Positions 18,778-28,425 of a stretch of 64,000 bases of DNA are shown piece by piece. Both the position numbers and the translations under genes were made by a program. The notes beneath the pieces are model-generated. The model was not told the origin of the DNA. It ran no database searches and saw only the letters and a program-made list of their open reading frames with translations. Numbering within the stretch: the stretch's first letter is position 1; every line of letters starts with the position of its first letter. Origin of the DNA: Nocardia rhamnosiphila NBRC 108938 (GTDB lineage Bacteria; Actinomycetota; Actinomycetes; Mycobacteriales; Mycobacteriaceae); assembly GCF_000720425.1 (NCBI RefSeq), contig NZ_JOAJ01000005.1, positions 434,001-498,000 on the forward strand, in the 5' to 3' direction.

Positions 18778-18968
18778 CACCGGGCCTGAGCACCGAACGC
18801 GGTTCGGACTGGCACGCAGAAGAACTCCCAGCTCCAGCCGCACACTGAGGATTTTTCCGGGGTGACCCGGAAGGTGTGCGCGCCTACCCCCGGAACGGAG
18901 GCCGGGGCCCCACCAGACGAGGGGACGGACAGGGAGCAGACCTCCGCAACAGTTAAGGAAACTGCCAG
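18778..18968 (+). promoter_or_regulatory. 191-base untranslated region ahead of rpsM
   Basis: Unusually long for this compact operon and without a credible ORF. It contains several GC-rich inverted stretches and an AT-rich ATTTTTCC patch near 18852, and ends in TTAAGGAAACTGCC before the rpsM ATG. It could hold an internal promoter or a ribosomal-protein-binding leader; I cannot tell which. Confidence 0.35.
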
Positions 18969-19340
18969 ATGGCACGTCTCATGGGCGTCGACCTCCCGCG
19001 CGAGAAGCGCATGGAGATCGCACTGACCTACATCTACGGCGTCGGTCGTACCCGCTCCAAGGAGATCCTGGCCGCGACGGGCGTCAGCCCGGACCTGCGC
19101 TCGAAGGATCTCACCGACGAGCAGGTCACGCAGCTGCGTGACTACATCGAGGGCTCGTCCCTCAAGGTCGAAGGTGACCTGCGTCGTGAGGTCCAGGCCG
19201 ATATCCGTCGCAAGATCGAGATCGGCTGCTACCAGGGCCTGCGTCACCGTCGTGGCCTCCCGGTCCACGGCCAGCGCACCAAGACCAACGCGCGCACCCG
19301 CAAGGGCCCGAAGCGCACCGTCGCCGGCAAGAAGAAGTAG
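18969..19340 (+). CDS. rpsM: 30S ribosomal protein S13
   Basis: 123 residues, head of the small subunit, contacts the P-site tRNA and S19. The conserved helix-two-turn-helix motif ([14 protein letters not shown]) and the basic C-terminal tail ([16 protein letters not shown]) are present. Start ATG 18969, AAGGAA upstream. It is followed 10 bases later by rpsK. Confidence 0.98.
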   Translation: MARLMGVDLPREKRMEIALTYIYGVGRTRSKEILAATGVSPDLRSKDLTDEQVTQLRDYIEGSSLKVEGDLRREVQADIRRKIEIGCYQGLRHRRGLPVHGQRTKTNARTRKGPKRTVAGKKK

Positions 19341-19350
19341 GGGATAAGCG

Positions 19351-19764
19351 ATGCCTCCGAAGTCCCGGGCCTCCGGCCCGAAGAAGAGCCAGAAGTCGCG
19401 CCGCAGGGAAAAGAAGAACGTCCCGCACGGTCACGCGCATATCAAGAGCACGTTCAACAACACGATCGTGTCCATCACCGATCCTTCCGGCAACGTCATC
19501 TCCTGGGCGTCGTCGGGTCATGTCGGGTTCAAGGGTTCGCGCAAGTCGACCCCGTTCGCCGCGCAGCTGGCCGCCGAGAACGCGGCCCGCAAGGCGCAGG
19601 AGAACGGTGTGAAGAAGGTCGACGTGTTCGTCAAGGGCCCGGGTTCGGGCCGCGAGACCGCGATCCGTTCGCTGCAGGCCGCCGGCCTGGAAGTGGGCAC
19701 CATCTCCGATGTCACTCCGCAGCCGCACAACGGCTGCCGTCCGCCCAAGCGGCGTCGCGTCTAA
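19351..19764 (+). CDS. rpsK: 30S ribosomal protein S11
   Basis: 137 residues, platform of the 30S subunit near the decoding site. Family blocks are present ([32 protein letters not shown] at the C-terminus) after a Lys/Arg-rich N-terminus. It lies between rpsM and rpsD in the operon. Confidence 0.98.
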   Translation: MPPKSRASGPKKSQKSRRREKKNVPHGHAHIKSTFNNTIVSITDPSGNVISWASSGHVGFKGSRKSTPFAAQLAAENAARKAQENGVKKVDVFVKGPGSGRETAIRSLQAAGLEVGTISDVTPQPHNGCRPPKRRRV

Positions 19765-19786
19765 GCGGGAAGGAAGGTAGAGCACA

Positions 19787-20392
19787 ATGGCCCGTTACAC
19801 CGGACCCATCACCCGCAAATCGCGTCGCCTGCGCGTCGACCTGGTAGGCGGTGACCAGGCTTTCGAGCGTCGCCCCTACCCGCCCGGCCAGCACGGCCGC
19901 GCGCGGATCAAGGAGAGCGAGTACCTGCTCCAGCTGCAGGAGAAGCAGAAGGCCCGCTTCTCCTACGGTGTCATGGAGCGGCAGTTCCGCCGGTACTACG
20001 AAGAGGCCAACCGCCTCAAGGGCAAGACCGGTGACAATCTGCTGCGTCTGCTGGAGACCCGGCTGGACAACGTCGTGTACCGCGCCGGTCTGGCCCGTAC
20101 CCGCCGCCAGGCCCGCCAGCTCGTCAGCCACGGCCACTTCCTGGTGAACAACAAGAAGGTCAACGTTCCTTCTTTCCAGGTCACCCAGTACGACATCATC
20201 GATGTCAAGGAGAAGTCGCTGGCGACCCTGCCGTTCCAGGTGGCGCGGGAGACCGTCGGTGACCGTCCGGTCCCCGGCTGGCTCCAGGTCATCCCGGGCC
20301 GGCTGCGCATCCTGGTGCATTCGCTGCCGGAACGCGCGCAGATCGATGTGCCGCTGCAGGAACAGCTGATCGTCGAGTACTACTCGAAGTAA
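19787..20392 (+). CDS. rpsD: 30S ribosomal protein S4
   Basis: 201 residues, primary 16S-binding protein at the 5' domain. The N-terminus (MARYTGPITRKSRRL) contains no cysteines, so it is the zinc-free form. The S4 RNA-binding domain is in the second half (LDNVVYRAGLARTRRQARQL). In other bacteria S4 can repress this operon; no S4-binding structure could be confirmed by eye. Confidence 0.98.
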   Translation: MARYTGPITRKSRRLRVDLVGGDQAFERRPYPPGQHGRARIKESEYLLQLQEKQKARFSYGVMERQFRRYYEEANRLKGKTGDNLLRLLETRLDNVVYRAGLARTRRQARQLVSHGHFLVNNKKVNVPSFQVTQYDIIDVKEKSLATLPFQVARETVGDRPVPGWLQVIPGRLRILVHSLPERAQIDVPLQEQLIVEYYSK

Positions 20393-20491
20393 CAGCTGCG
20401 CCGCTGGTGTGGGCCGCCGAACCGCGACGGCCCGCACAACCCCTAGACGAGGCGTCAAATAGCGGGCGCCCAAAACAGGAGGATTGATCCC

Positions 20492-21550
20492 ATGCTGATT
20501 TCCCAGCGTCCGACCCTCACCGAAGAGGTCATCGCCGACAACCGGTCGAAGTTCACCATCGAACCGCTCGAGCCGGGCTTCGGATACACCCTCGGTAACT
20601 CGCTGCGGCGCACCCTGCTGTCCTCGATCCCGGGGGCCGCGGTGACCAGCATCCGCATCGACGGCGTTCTGCACGAGTTCACCACCGTGCCCGGTGTGAA
20701 GGAGGATGTCACCGACATCATCCTGAACCTCAAGGGCCTGGTCGTGTCCTCCGAAGAGGACGAGCCGGTCACCATGTACCTGCGCAAGCAGGGGCCGGGG
20801 ACCGTCACCGCCGATGACATCGTGCCGCCGTCGGGTGTGGTCGTGCACAACCCGGATATGCATATCGCCACCCTGAACGACAAGGGCAAGCTCGAGATCG
20901 AGCTGGTCGTCGAGCGTGGTCGCGGTTATGTCCCGGCGGTGCAGAACAAGGCGACCGGTGCGGAAATCGGCCGGATCCCGGTGGATTCGATCTACTCGCC
21001 GGTGCTCAAGGTGACCTACAAGGTCGAGGCCACCCGTGTCGAACAGCGCACCGACTTCGACCGGCTCATCCTGGACGTGGAGACCAAGAACTCCATCAGC
21101 GCGCGGGACGCGCTCGCCTCGGCGGGCAAGACCCTGGTCGAACTGTTCGGCCTGGCCCGTGAGCTGAACGTCGAAGCCGAAGGTATCGAGATCGGCCCCT
21201 CCCCGGCCGAGGCGGATCACATCGCCTCCTTCGGGCTGCCGATCGAGGATCTGGACCTCACCGTCCGTTCCTACAACTGCCTGAAGCGCGAGGGTGTGCA
21301 CACCGTCGGCGAGCTGGTGGCGCGGACCGAATCGGATCTGCTGGATATCCGCAATTTCGGCCAGAAGTCCATCGACGAGGTCAAGGTCAAGCTGCACGCG
21401 CTGGGCCTCTCGCTCAAGGACAGCCCCGCGTCCTTCGACCCGTCCAGCGTGGTCGGCTACGACGCGAGCACCGGAACCTGGTCCGACAGCGGCACTTTCA
21501 GCGATAACGACGGCGGCGAGCAGGACTACGCCGAAACCGAACAGCTCTAG
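20492..21550 (+). CDS. rpoA: DNA-directed RNA polymerase alpha subunit
   Basis: 352 residues. The N-terminal assembly domain (about 1-235, with [20 protein letters not shown]) is followed by a linker and the C-terminal UP-element/activator-contact domain (about 250-320; [20 protein letters not shown]). The acidic tail after residue 325 is typical of actinobacteria. RBS GGAGG lies before ATG 20492; 99 bases separate it from rpsD. Confidence 0.98.
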   Translation: MLISQRPTLTEEVIADNRSKFTIEPLEPGFGYTLGNSLRRTLLSSIPGAAVTSIRIDGVLHEFTTVPGVKEDVTDIILNLKGLVVSSEEDEPVTMYLRKQGPGTVTADDIVPPSGVVVHNPDMHIATLNDKGKLEIELVVERGRGYVPAVQNKATGAEIGRIPVDSIYSPVLKVTYKVEATRVEQRTDFDRLILDVETKNSISARDALASAGKTLVELFGLARELNVEAEGIEIGPSPAEADHIASFGLPIEDLDLTVRSYNCLKREGVHTVGELVARTESDLLDIRNFGQKSIDEVKVKLHALGLSLKDSPASFDPSSVVGYDASTGTWSDSGTFSDNDGGEQDYAETEQL

Positions 21551-21599
21551 GCCGCCGGGGTAGGCGCCCCGGAACGGCCTTTACCAAGGAGAACCCACA

Positions 21600-22118
21600 A
21601 TGCCCAAGCCCAAGAAGGGTGCTCGCTTCGGCGGGTCGGCGTCACACCAGAAGGCGATCTTCGCCAATCTGGCCACGGCGCTCTTCGAGCACGGTCGGAT
21701 CACGACCACCGAGGCCAAGGCCAAGGCGCTGCGCCCCTACGCCGAGAAACTGGTCACCAAGGCCAAGGCCGGCACCCTGGCCGACCGCCGCGAGGTGCTC
21801 CGGGTGATCCGGAACAAGGACGTCGTGCACGATCTCTTCGCCGAGATCGGCCCGTCGTTCGAGGGCCGCAACGGCGGTTACACCCGGATCATCAAGACCC
21901 TGCCGCGTAAGGGCGACAACGCCCCGATGGCGATCATCGAGCTGGTCCGGGAACAGACCGTGACCAACGAGGCCGATCGCGCCCGCCGGGTCGCCGCGTC
22001 GCAGAAGGCGGAGGAGAAGGCCCCCGAGGCCGAGACCGAAGCCGAAGCCGAAGCCGAAGCCACCGAGGCTCCGGCCGAGGAAGCCGCGGCCGAGGAGAAG
22101 GCCGACGACAAGGCGTAA
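21600..22118 (+). CDS. rplQ: 50S ribosomal protein L17
   Basis: 172 residues. The first 120 or so are the conserved L17 core ([20 protein letters not shown] onward). The rest is an acidic Glu/Ala-rich tail in which EAEA-type repeats dominate, as in other actinobacterial L17 proteins. RBS AAGGAG lies before ATG 21600. It is the last ribosomal gene of the operon, upstream of truA. Confidence 0.98.
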   Translation: MPKPKKGARFGGSASHQKAIFANLATALFEHGRITTTEAKAKALRPYAEKLVTKAKAGTLADRREVLRVIRNKDVVHDLFAEIGPSFEGRNGGYTRIIKTLPRKGDNAPMAIIELVREQTVTNEADRARRVAASQKAEEKAPEAETEAEAEAEATEAPAEEAAAEEKADDKA

Positions 22119-22161
22119 TTCGTCTGCCGGGGACGCGTGCGACGCGGGTTCCCGGTTCGTC

Positions 22162-22199
22162 GACGAGCCCGCCGCCCACTACGGGCGTGCGGGCTCGTC
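22162..22199 (+). terminator. Hairpin between rplQ and truA
   Basis: An 11-bp perfect stem (22162-22172 with 22189-22199) is topped by a second 5-bp stem (22173-22177 with 22183-22187) with one bulged base. No T tract follows, and the truA ribosome-binding site starts only nine bases later, so it may attenuate readthrough from the ribosomal genes into truA rather than fully terminate. Confidence 0.5.
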
Positions 22200-22220
22200 C
22201 CGTATCCGGAGGATGGTCTG

Positions 22221-23180
22221 GTGAGCGAACACGAGCCGGGATACGCGACAACCGGTTCGGCCCCGCGCGGATCCGCCGACCCGCGGGCGGCCGGCGGGTC
22301 CGCCCCGGTGTCCGGGTCCGCGAGTGGGTCGCGCGGGAAAACAGCGATCACGCCGGTGCCTAGGCCGGAGGGCGCGCGGTTCCGCCTGGATATCTCCTAC
22401 GACGGCACCGAGTTCGTCGGCTGGGCCCGCCAGCCCGGTCTGCGGACCGTGCAGGGTGTGCTGGAGGAATCGCTGGGGAAGGTGCTGCGTGAACCGGTGC
22501 AGTTGACGGTCGCCGGCCGCACCGACGCCGGGGTGCACGCCGAGGGCCAGGTCGCACATTTCGATACCGCGGTAGAGGTGGACGAGGACAAACTCGTGCA
22601 CCGGATGGCCAAATTCCTGCCCAAGGATGTCCGGATCACCGGTGTCCGTGCCGTGCCCGCCGAATTCGACGCCCGCTTCTCGGCGGTCCGCCGCCACTAC
22701 ATCTACCGTCTCACCACGGCGCCCTACGGTGCCGACCCGCTGGCCGCGCGCAGCGTGGTGGGTTGCCGCCCGGTCGATGTCTCGGCCATGCGCGCGGCTT
22801 CCCACACACTGCTGGGTCTGCACGATTTCGCGGCCTTCTGCCGGCGCCGGGAGGGCGCGACGACTGTTCGCGAACTCCAACGGTACGACTGGGTACGGGA
22901 CGGGGACCGGCTGGAGGCCTATGTCAGCGCCGACGCCTTCTGCTGGTCGATGGTGCGCAGCCTGGTCGGCGCGGTGCTCGCGGTGGGGGAGGGCCGCCGG
23001 ACACCGGAGTGGGTCGCGGGGCTGTTGGCCGAGCGGAGCCGGTCGAGTTCGGTGACCGTGGCACCGGCGCACGGGCTGAGCCTCGTCGCGGTCGACTACC
23101 CCGCGGAACCGGACCTGGCCGCCCGCAACGCGCAGACCCGGGAGATGCGATCGGTCCCCGCGGGGGACTGCTGTATCTGA
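22221..23180 (+). CDS. truA: tRNA pseudouridine(38-40) synthase TruA
   Basis: Converts uridines 38-40 of the tRNA anticodon arm to pseudouridine. About 319 residues; the first 50 are a Gly/Ser/Ala-rich extension, after which the family core begins ([20 protein letters not shown]). The catalytic Asp102 is in [10 protein letters not shown] chose GTG 22221 because GGAGGA lies seven bases upstream. It is the last gene of the operon, as in mycobacteria. Confidence 0.95.
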   Translation: MSEHEPGYATTGSAPRGSADPRAAGGSAPVSGSASGSRGKTAITPVPRPEGARFRLDISYDGTEFVGWARQPGLRTVQGVLEESLGKVLREPVQLTVAGRTDAGVHAEGQVAHFDTAVEVDEDKLVHRMAKFLPKDVRITGVRAVPAEFDARFSAVRRHYIYRLTTAPYGADPLAARSVVGCRPVDVSAMRAASHTLLGLHDFAAFCRRREGATTVRELQRYDWVRDGDRLEAYVSADAFCWSMVRSLVGAVLAVGEGRRTPEWVAGLLAERSRSSSVTVAPAHGLSLVAVDYPAEPDLAARNAQTREMRSVPAGDCCI

Positions 23181-23633
23181 TCACGCGTGCCGACCGTCGG
23201 GGTGGGCAGAAGGCGTGAGTGTGGCAGGCACCCCGAGTAGGCCTCGCGGTATTCGGCAGTCCTCGATGGGCCGCCGTTTCCTGGACGGCGGGCCGCGCAC
23301 GCTTCAAAACCGGGTTGTCCCCGGTTACAGAGGCCGACCACTCGGCGTGAACGGCCGGTGAGTGCGGGCGCGCGCCTCGGTCGGCCCGGATGGGCGTACG
23401 ACTCTGTGAGTGTTCGATGGTGGCCACTCGGCGAACGGCTCGCTGTACCTGCCAGGCCGCTGGGATCGGGGCGGGGAAGCTGCTCCACACCAAGGGTTTT
23501 CATGTACCGCCGCCGGATGGTGCCGCATAGGGCCGCACGTTCGCGTCATCGGCCGGTCGGCCGGGCCGCGCCGGACCACGGGGATAGGGTCGGGGCTGGA
23601 ATAGGTCCCCTCGACGACAAGGTTGCGGTAGTT
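23181..23633. other. 453-base intergenic region, no gene seen
   Basis: Between truA and the LLM oxidoreductase gene I find no frame with plausible codon usage, start and ribosome-binding site. An imperfect GC-rich hairpin around 23261-23287 could terminate the truA transcript. The promoter of the downstream gene should be in the last 150 bases, but no clear -35/-10 pair stands out. Confidence 0.5.
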
Positions 23634-24461
23634 ATGACGATCGATCTCGGACGATACGGCGTATGGCGCTACTACAAGCTGTTCACCCCGGAAGCGGCGG
23701 CGGAACTCGAGCGACTCGGCTACGGGGCCCTGTGGCTCGGCGGCTCGCCGAGCGCCGACCTCCCGGTGGTGGAGGACCTGCTGGCGTCCACCGAGACCCT
23801 GAAGGTCGGCACCAGCATCGTCAACATCTGGACCGCGCCCGCCGCCGAAACCGCCGAATCCTTCCATCGGATCGAGCAGCGGTTCCCGGGCCGGTTCGTG
23901 CTCGGCATCGGCTGTGGTCACCCGGAGGCGAACAAGCCCTACCGTTCCCCCTACGAGGCACTGGTCGAATACCTCGACGAACTGGACGCGGCCCGGGTCC
24001 CGGTCTCCGGCCGGATGCTCGCCGCGCTCGGCCCGAAGGTGCTGAAGCTGGCGGCGGACCGTACCGCGGGCGCGCTGCCCTACCTCACGACTCCGGAGCA
24101 CACCGCGCAGGCCCGCGAGATCGTCGGTGACGCGCTGCTGGTGCCCGAACAGAAGCTCGTCGTGGACACCGATCCCGACAGCGCCCGCGCCACCGGTCGC
24201 ACCGTGGTCGAGATGTACCTCGGCCTGCGCAACTACACCACCAACCTGCGGCGTCTCGGCTATACCGACGAGGACATCGCCAAACCGGGCAGCGACCGCC
24301 TGCTCGACGCGCTCGCCGTGCACGGGGCGGCCGACCAGGTCGCGGCGCAGGTCCGCCGTCATATCGAGGCGGGCGCCGATCACCTCGCCCTGCAGGTTCT
24401 CGACCAGGACTACCTGGCCACGCTGCGCACCCTGGCGCCCCTGCTCATCCAGCAGTCCTGA
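23634..24461 (+). CDS. LLM-class F420-dependent oxidoreductase
   Basis: TIM-barrel luciferase-like oxidoreductase, 275 residues, probably using coenzyme F420 like the TIGR03620 group common in mycobacteria and nocardiae. Typical blocks are GYGALWLGGSPSADLPVVED near the N-terminus, TLKVGTSIVNIWT, and FVLGIGCGHPE. The substrate is unknown. ATG 23634 matches the family start; the frame is open upstream without conservation. No clear operon partner; the downstream gene is on the opposite strand. Confidence 0.85.
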   Translation: MTIDLGRYGVWRYYKLFTPEAAAELERLGYGALWLGGSPSADLPVVEDLLASTETLKVGTSIVNIWTAPAAETAESFHRIEQRFPGRFVLGIGCGHPEANKPYRSPYEALVEYLDELDAARVPVSGRMLAALGPKVLKLAADRTAGALPYLTTPEHTAQAREIVGDALLVPEQKLVVDTDPDSARATGRTVVEMYLGLRNYTTNLRRLGYTDEDIAKPGSDRLLDALAVHGAADQVAAQVRRHIEAGADHLALQVLDQDYLATLRTLAPLLIQQS

Positions 24462-24506
24462 CCCGGCGGGTGGGCCGCCCGAGCGGGGGCCCACCCGGCG
24501 TAGCAC

Positions 24507-24860
24507 TCAGGAACGAACCAGCCTGGCGATCGCGTCGGTGGCTTCCTTGATCTTGGCCTCGGCGTCCGGACCGCCGGCGACCGCCGCGTCCACCACACAG
24601 TGGCTGATATGGTCCTCCAGCAACCCCATCGCGACCGCCTGCAGGGCCTTGGTCATCGCGGAGACCTGGGTGAGGATATCGATGCAGTACTTCTCCTCCT
24701 CCACCATCCGCTGCAGGCCGCGCGCCTGCCCTTCGATCCGGCGCAACCGCTTGAGGTAGTCGTCCTTGGCGGTGATGTAGCCGTGGTTCGCGTGGTCGTG
24801 GGACGTGTGGCCGGTCCCCGTCTCGTCGGCGGATCCCGCCGTGGTGGGTGTGGAAGTCAC
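24507..24860 (-). CDS. csoR: CsoR/RcnR-family metal-sensing transcriptional repressor
   Basis: 117-residue all-helical repressor. The Cu(I)-ligand set of CsoR is present: Cys59 (EEKYCIDIL), His84 and Cys88 (LEDHISHCV), which argues for copper rather than nickel/cobalt or sulfide sensing. The N-terminal extension carries four closely spaced histidines (within HTSHDHANH, residues 18-26), which is odd and might add a metal site. A CsoR-like operator lies 37 bases upstream, so autoregulation is likely. No copper ATPase or chaperone gene is adjacent. Confidence 0.9.
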   Translation of the reverse strand: MTSTPTTAGSADETGTGHTSHDHANHGYITAKDDYLKRLRRIEGQARGLQRMVEEEKYCIDILTQVSAMTKALQAVAMGLLEDHISHCVVDAAVAGGPDAEAKIKEATDAIARLVRS

Positions 24861-24896
24861 CGATTGTCTCCTCTGCGCCGGTCGAGAGGACCGTTC

Positions 24897-24913
24897 ATAC
24901 CCCCCTAGGGTAC
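24897..24913. promoter_or_regulatory. CsoR-type operator
   Basis: ATACCCCCCTAGGGTAC carries the inverted half-sites TACCC (24898-24902) and GGGTA (24908-24912) with a GC-rich centre, as in known actinobacterial CsoR sites. It lies between csoR (start 24860) and mtnP (start 24988), so it could control both directions. Confidence 0.7.
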
Positions 24914-24987
24914 ATCTCCGTTTCGGGCTTGTCAGCTACGGGCCCTCGCCTGTGCGCCCATGCCGGCGACGCGGAACAATCGAGACC

Positions 24988-25797
24988 ATGACTTCCCAGG
25001 ATCGGCCCGCGCTGGCCGTCATCGGCGGTAGTGGATTCTACGATTTCTTCGACGGCGCCACGGACGCGGTCACGGTGCGAACCCCCTACGGTGATCCGAG
25101 CGCGCCGATCGCGGTGGGGGAGGTCGAGGGCCGTCCGGTGGCTTTCCTCCCGCGGCACGGAGCACGGCACGAGTACTCCCCGCACACCGTGCCCTACCAG
25201 GCCAATATGTGGGCGCTGCGCTCGATCGGCGTGCGCCGGATCTACGCACCCTGCGCGGTCGGCAGTCTGCGGCCCGACTGGGGACCAGGCGCCGTGGTCA
25301 TCCCCGACCAACTCGTCGACCGCACCTCCGGCCGCCCGCAGACCTATTTCGACGGTAACGGCATCCACGTCTCCTTCGCCGATCCCTACTGCGCCGACCT
25401 GCGCGCGACCGCGGTGAAATCCGCCGACAGCGCAGTGCACGTCCACCCGCACGGCACCATGGCCGTCATCCAGGGACCGCGCTTCTCCACCCGCGCCGAG
25501 AGCCGCTGGTTCGCCGCCCAGGGCTGGGACCTGGTCAATATGACCGGCTACCCGGAGGCGGTACTCGCCCGCGAACTGGAGATGTGTTACGCGGCGATCG
25601 CGCTGGTCACCGATCTGGACGCGGGGGTCACCGAGGGCGAAGGCGTCCGCGCGGCCGACGTGTTCGCCGAATTCGAACGCAATATCGGGCCGTTCAAGGA
25701 ACTCGTCCACAGCGCGGTGGCCGCGGTCGCCGATACCGAGACCTGCGAGCACTGCGGGGTCCACGCCGGGGTCGCGTTGCCTTTCGAACTGCCCTGA
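24988..25797 (+). CDS. mtnP: S-methyl-5'-thioadenosine phosphorylase
   Basis: Phosphorolysis of methylthioadenosine to adenine and 5-methylthioribose-1-phosphate in methionine salvage. 269 residues of the PNP/MTAP family, with ALAVIGGSGFYDF at the N-terminus, the phosphate-site motif LPRHGARHEYSPHTVPY, and NMTGYPEAVLARELEMCYA. I chose ATG 24988, which gives the usual length. It could act on related nucleosides such as inosine; the family cannot be split with certainty by eye. It sits downstream of the CsoR operator and 43 bases ahead of the FMN reductase gene. Confidence 0.9.
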   Translation: MTSQDRPALAVIGGSGFYDFFDGATDAVTVRTPYGDPSAPIAVGEVEGRPVAFLPRHGARHEYSPHTVPYQANMWALRSIGVRRIYAPCAVGSLRPDWGPGAVVIPDQLVDRTSGRPQTYFDGNGIHVSFADPYCADLRATAVKSADSAVHVHPHGTMAVIQGPRFSTRAESRWFAAQGWDLVNMTGYPEAVLARELEMCYAAIALVTDLDAGVTEGEGVRAADVFAEFERNIGPFKELVHSAVAAVADTETCEHCGVHAGVALPFELP

Positions 25798-25840
25798 AAC
25801 CATCCCGCGGCTCGGCGCGGCCGCGGGATAGTGTCGTCCG

Positions 25841-26401
25841 GTGGATACGCCCCTGCGACTAGAGGTGATCGTCGCCAGTGTCCGGCCCGAACGCTTCGCG
25901 CCCGTGGTCGCCGACTGGTTCCTGCGCACGGCCCGGGCCCGGTCCGAATTCGATATCGGCGTGCTCGACCTGCTGGAGGTCCCGCTGCCGATCGATCTGA
26001 CCGAGACCCCGGAGACCGCACGATTCCGTGAAAGGCTCGCGGCCGCGGATGCTTTCGCCGTGGTGACCTCGGAGTACAACCACGGCTACCCGGCCTCGGT
26101 GAAAACCGCCTTCGACAGCGCGAAACACGAATGGCGGGCCAAACCGGTGGGTTTCGTGTCCTACGGCGGCCTGTCGGGTGGATTGCGCGCGGTGGAACAA
26201 CTCCGCCAGGTGGTGGCCGAGATCCATATGGTCTCGGTACGCGAATCGGTGAGCTTCCACCGGGCGCGCAAACAGTTCGACGCCGCGGGCAACACGGGCG
26301 ACGGTGCCGCGATCGACGCGGCGGACCGGATGCTCACCCAACTCGCCTGGTGGGGCGGGGTGTTGCGTGGAGCGCGGGCCGTCGACCCTTATCCGGGCTG
26401 A
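25841..26401 (+). CDS. NAD(P)H-dependent FMN reductase
   Basis: Flavodoxin-fold reductase, 186 residues from GTG 25841. The flavin-binding signature TSEYNHGYPASVKTAFD is clear, followed by KPVGFVSYGGLSGG. Members reduce quinones, azo compounds or metals using NAD(P)H; the substrate here is unknown. It is on the same strand as mtnP with 43 bases between, so the two may be co-transcribed and possibly share CsoR control. Confidence 0.87.
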   Translation: MDTPLRLEVIVASVRPERFAPVVADWFLRTARARSEFDIGVLDLLEVPLPIDLTETPETARFRERLAAADAFAVVTSEYNHGYPASVKTAFDSAKHEWRAKPVGFVSYGGLSGGLRAVEQLRQVVAEIHMVSVRESVSFHRARKQFDAAGNTGDGAAIDAADRMLTQLAWWGGVLRGARAVDPYPG

Positions 26402-26635
26402 GTCCTCGGCGGAGCCGGTGAGTACGGGGGACGGCCGTCGACCCTTGTGGGCCTCGTAAGGCTCGGCGCCGGGCGTCTGCCGCTACTCGCGGAGGTGATC
26501 GGATGGCAGGCCGGCCGGGAATACGGGCTCCGAGAACCCGGCGGCACGGTCGGGCGGCCATCGGCGGATCGATGCGGGTCGACGGTGGGACGAGCGGGTG
26601 GTGCGACCGCAAGGCCGGTGTTGTGCCGGGACGTG

Positions 26636-28315
26636 TCAGCGGTGCTGGGGCTGGTGGGCCGCCGGGTGGACATGGGGCGCGGGCTGCCGGGTCCGAGGTT
26701 CACCGATGTAGGTGTGCTCCCGGGGGATGGAGACCAGGTTCAGCGGGATCTGGGTGGTCGCGGTACGGACAACGACCCGGTTACCGATCGCGCCGGGTTG
26801 CTGGATCGACAGATCGGGTTTGGTGGCCGGCCAGCCCATCGGGTCGCCGGTGACATAGATCGTGGTGATACCGGCGTGCGGCGCGGGAGCCAGGACACCG
26901 TCGACGACGGTCGCGGTGAACATGGCGTCGGACTGGTGCATTTCGACGGCCAGCATCAACCGTTCCGGATTGCCGATCGTCTCGATCAGCTGATACCAGG
27001 CCTGGGGACGGTCGGTGCGCACCAGGATCCGTTCACCGACGGCCAGCGCGCGGAACACCAGCTGCTGCGCGAGATACAGTTCGCCCGCCACGTACACCGA
27101 CGAGATACCGGCGCCGACGAGCCGCAGTGCCACACCGTTGCCCTCGTCGTCCGACCCGATCAGCTGTCCACAGCCCGACGACGGCAGCGCCAGCGCGTCC
27201 AGCACATCGATCGGGTACTCGGCGGTGGGGACGACGTCCTCGACATCGGGGATACCGATCGGCAGCTGCGCGAGCAGCCCGTCGCGGTGCCGGCCGTTCA
27301 TCGAGACCATGCCCTTGGACGCGGTCTTCTCGGGGAGTTCCCGCAGGGTGGACCGCCAGGCCGCGCCGACATGCACGGTATCGGCCGTACTGCCGGGACG
27401 CAGCCGGACCGTGACCGTGGTGCCCCGGGATTCGGCCACCCACAGCTGCGAAAGGATCTCCGAGCCCAGCAGTTTCGGATCGATCGCGGACCCGATGTTG
27501 ACACTGTTGCCGAGTTCGGCGTACCGCCACCGGTGGGTCAGCTCGCGCGCGTCGGCCCCGTGCAGCACCTGCCGGACGGCCGCCCGGATCTCCGAGGCGG
27601 TCAGCACCCGCGAACCGCACCCCGCGTCTTCCAGCGTCCGGACGATGCGCTGGGTCGCGATGGTGACCGCGCGCGCCGCGCCCTCGTCGCCGCCGCCGCG
27701 CCGGTTCGCCGCCCCGGGGCAGTCGACCATATCGAACCCGATCGCCAGCCAGACCGTGCGATACGCGGTGGCGGGCAGTGGCCCCAACAGTGATTCGTAG
27801 ATGGCGCCGGCCGGTGTACCGGAGCGGCTGCGGTGGCCGTGGCTGATGATGTCGATACCGCTGAGCAGGATGTCGTGCTGGGCGAGGCAGGTCGCCAGTT
27901 CCGCCATCGGCAGCAGATGGGAGGCGTGCACCGCGGTGCGGTCGATACGGGTGAGCCCGCCGCGCGGCGGCAGCACCTCGACGACCGCGACCACCCGGCT
28001 CTCGTCCCAGTACAGGCCCAGCGACCGGTCGTCGGGCCCGCGGAAATCGCTGCTGTCCCCGATCCGGTATTCGCGGTGGGCCCGGTAGTTCCACCAGGTG
28101 CCGACCCAATCCAGCAGGACCCGGCGCCCGACCGGGACGAGCGGAATGCATCCGACGACGACCGCGACTCCCAGCGCGATCCACGGGTTCACTCCGGTGA
28201 TCAAGGTGACCGTGCCCGCGACGAGCGCGAATACCTGCGCGATGAGCAGGTTGCGCATGGAGATACGCCCGAAAAGCAGGCTGCGCCTGCGCCCCAATGC
28301 GGCTGCAACGGCCAT
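26636..28315 (-). CDS. eccE: Type VII secretion protein EccE (locus 2, ESX-4 position)
   Basis: 559-residue ESX membrane component with two hydrophobic segments near the N-terminus (LLIAQVFALVAGTVTLITGV and WIALGVAVVVGCIPLVPV) and a long soluble domain, ending in a His/Pro-rich tail. ATG 28315 follows GGGGGAC. It is divergent from eccB, 110 bases apart. EccE is absent from the mycobacterial ESX-4 locus, which otherwise matches this one in position and gene set, so its presence here is notable. Confidence 0.85.
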   Translation of the reverse strand: MAVAAALGRRRSLLFGRISMRNLLIAQVFALVAGTVTLITGVNPWIALGVAVVVGCIPLVPVGRRVLLDWVGTWWNYRAHREYRIGDSSDFRGPDDRSLGLYWDESRVVAVVEVLPPRGGLTRIDRTAVHASHLLPMAELATCLAQHDILLSGIDIISHGHRSRSGTPAGAIYESLLGPLPATAYRTVWLAIGFDMVDCPGAANRRGGGDEGAARAVTIATQRIVRTLEDAGCGSRVLTASEIRAAVRQVLHGADARELTHRWRYAELGNSVNIGSAIDPKLLGSEILSQLWVAESRGTTVTVRLRPGSTADTVHVGAAWRSTLRELPEKTASKGMVSMNGRHRDGLLAQLPIGIPDVEDVVPTAEYPIDVLDALALPSSGCGQLIGSDDEGNGVALRLVGAGISSVYVAGELYLAQQLVFRALAVGERILVRTDRPQAWYQLIETIGNPERLMLAVEMHQSDAMFTATVVDGVLAPAPHAGITTIYVTGDPMGWPATKPDLSIQQPGAIGNRVVVRTATTQIPLNLVSIPREHTYIGEPRTRQPAPHVHPAAHQPQHR

Positions 28316-28425
28316 CAGAGTCCCCCAGGTACCCGGTGTCGGCCGATTATCGGCGGCCGAGCTGAACTACGTCCTCGCGAACTGTACTGTGTTCGGCGAG
28401 CACCAGCACAGTTCGGGGGAAAGCG

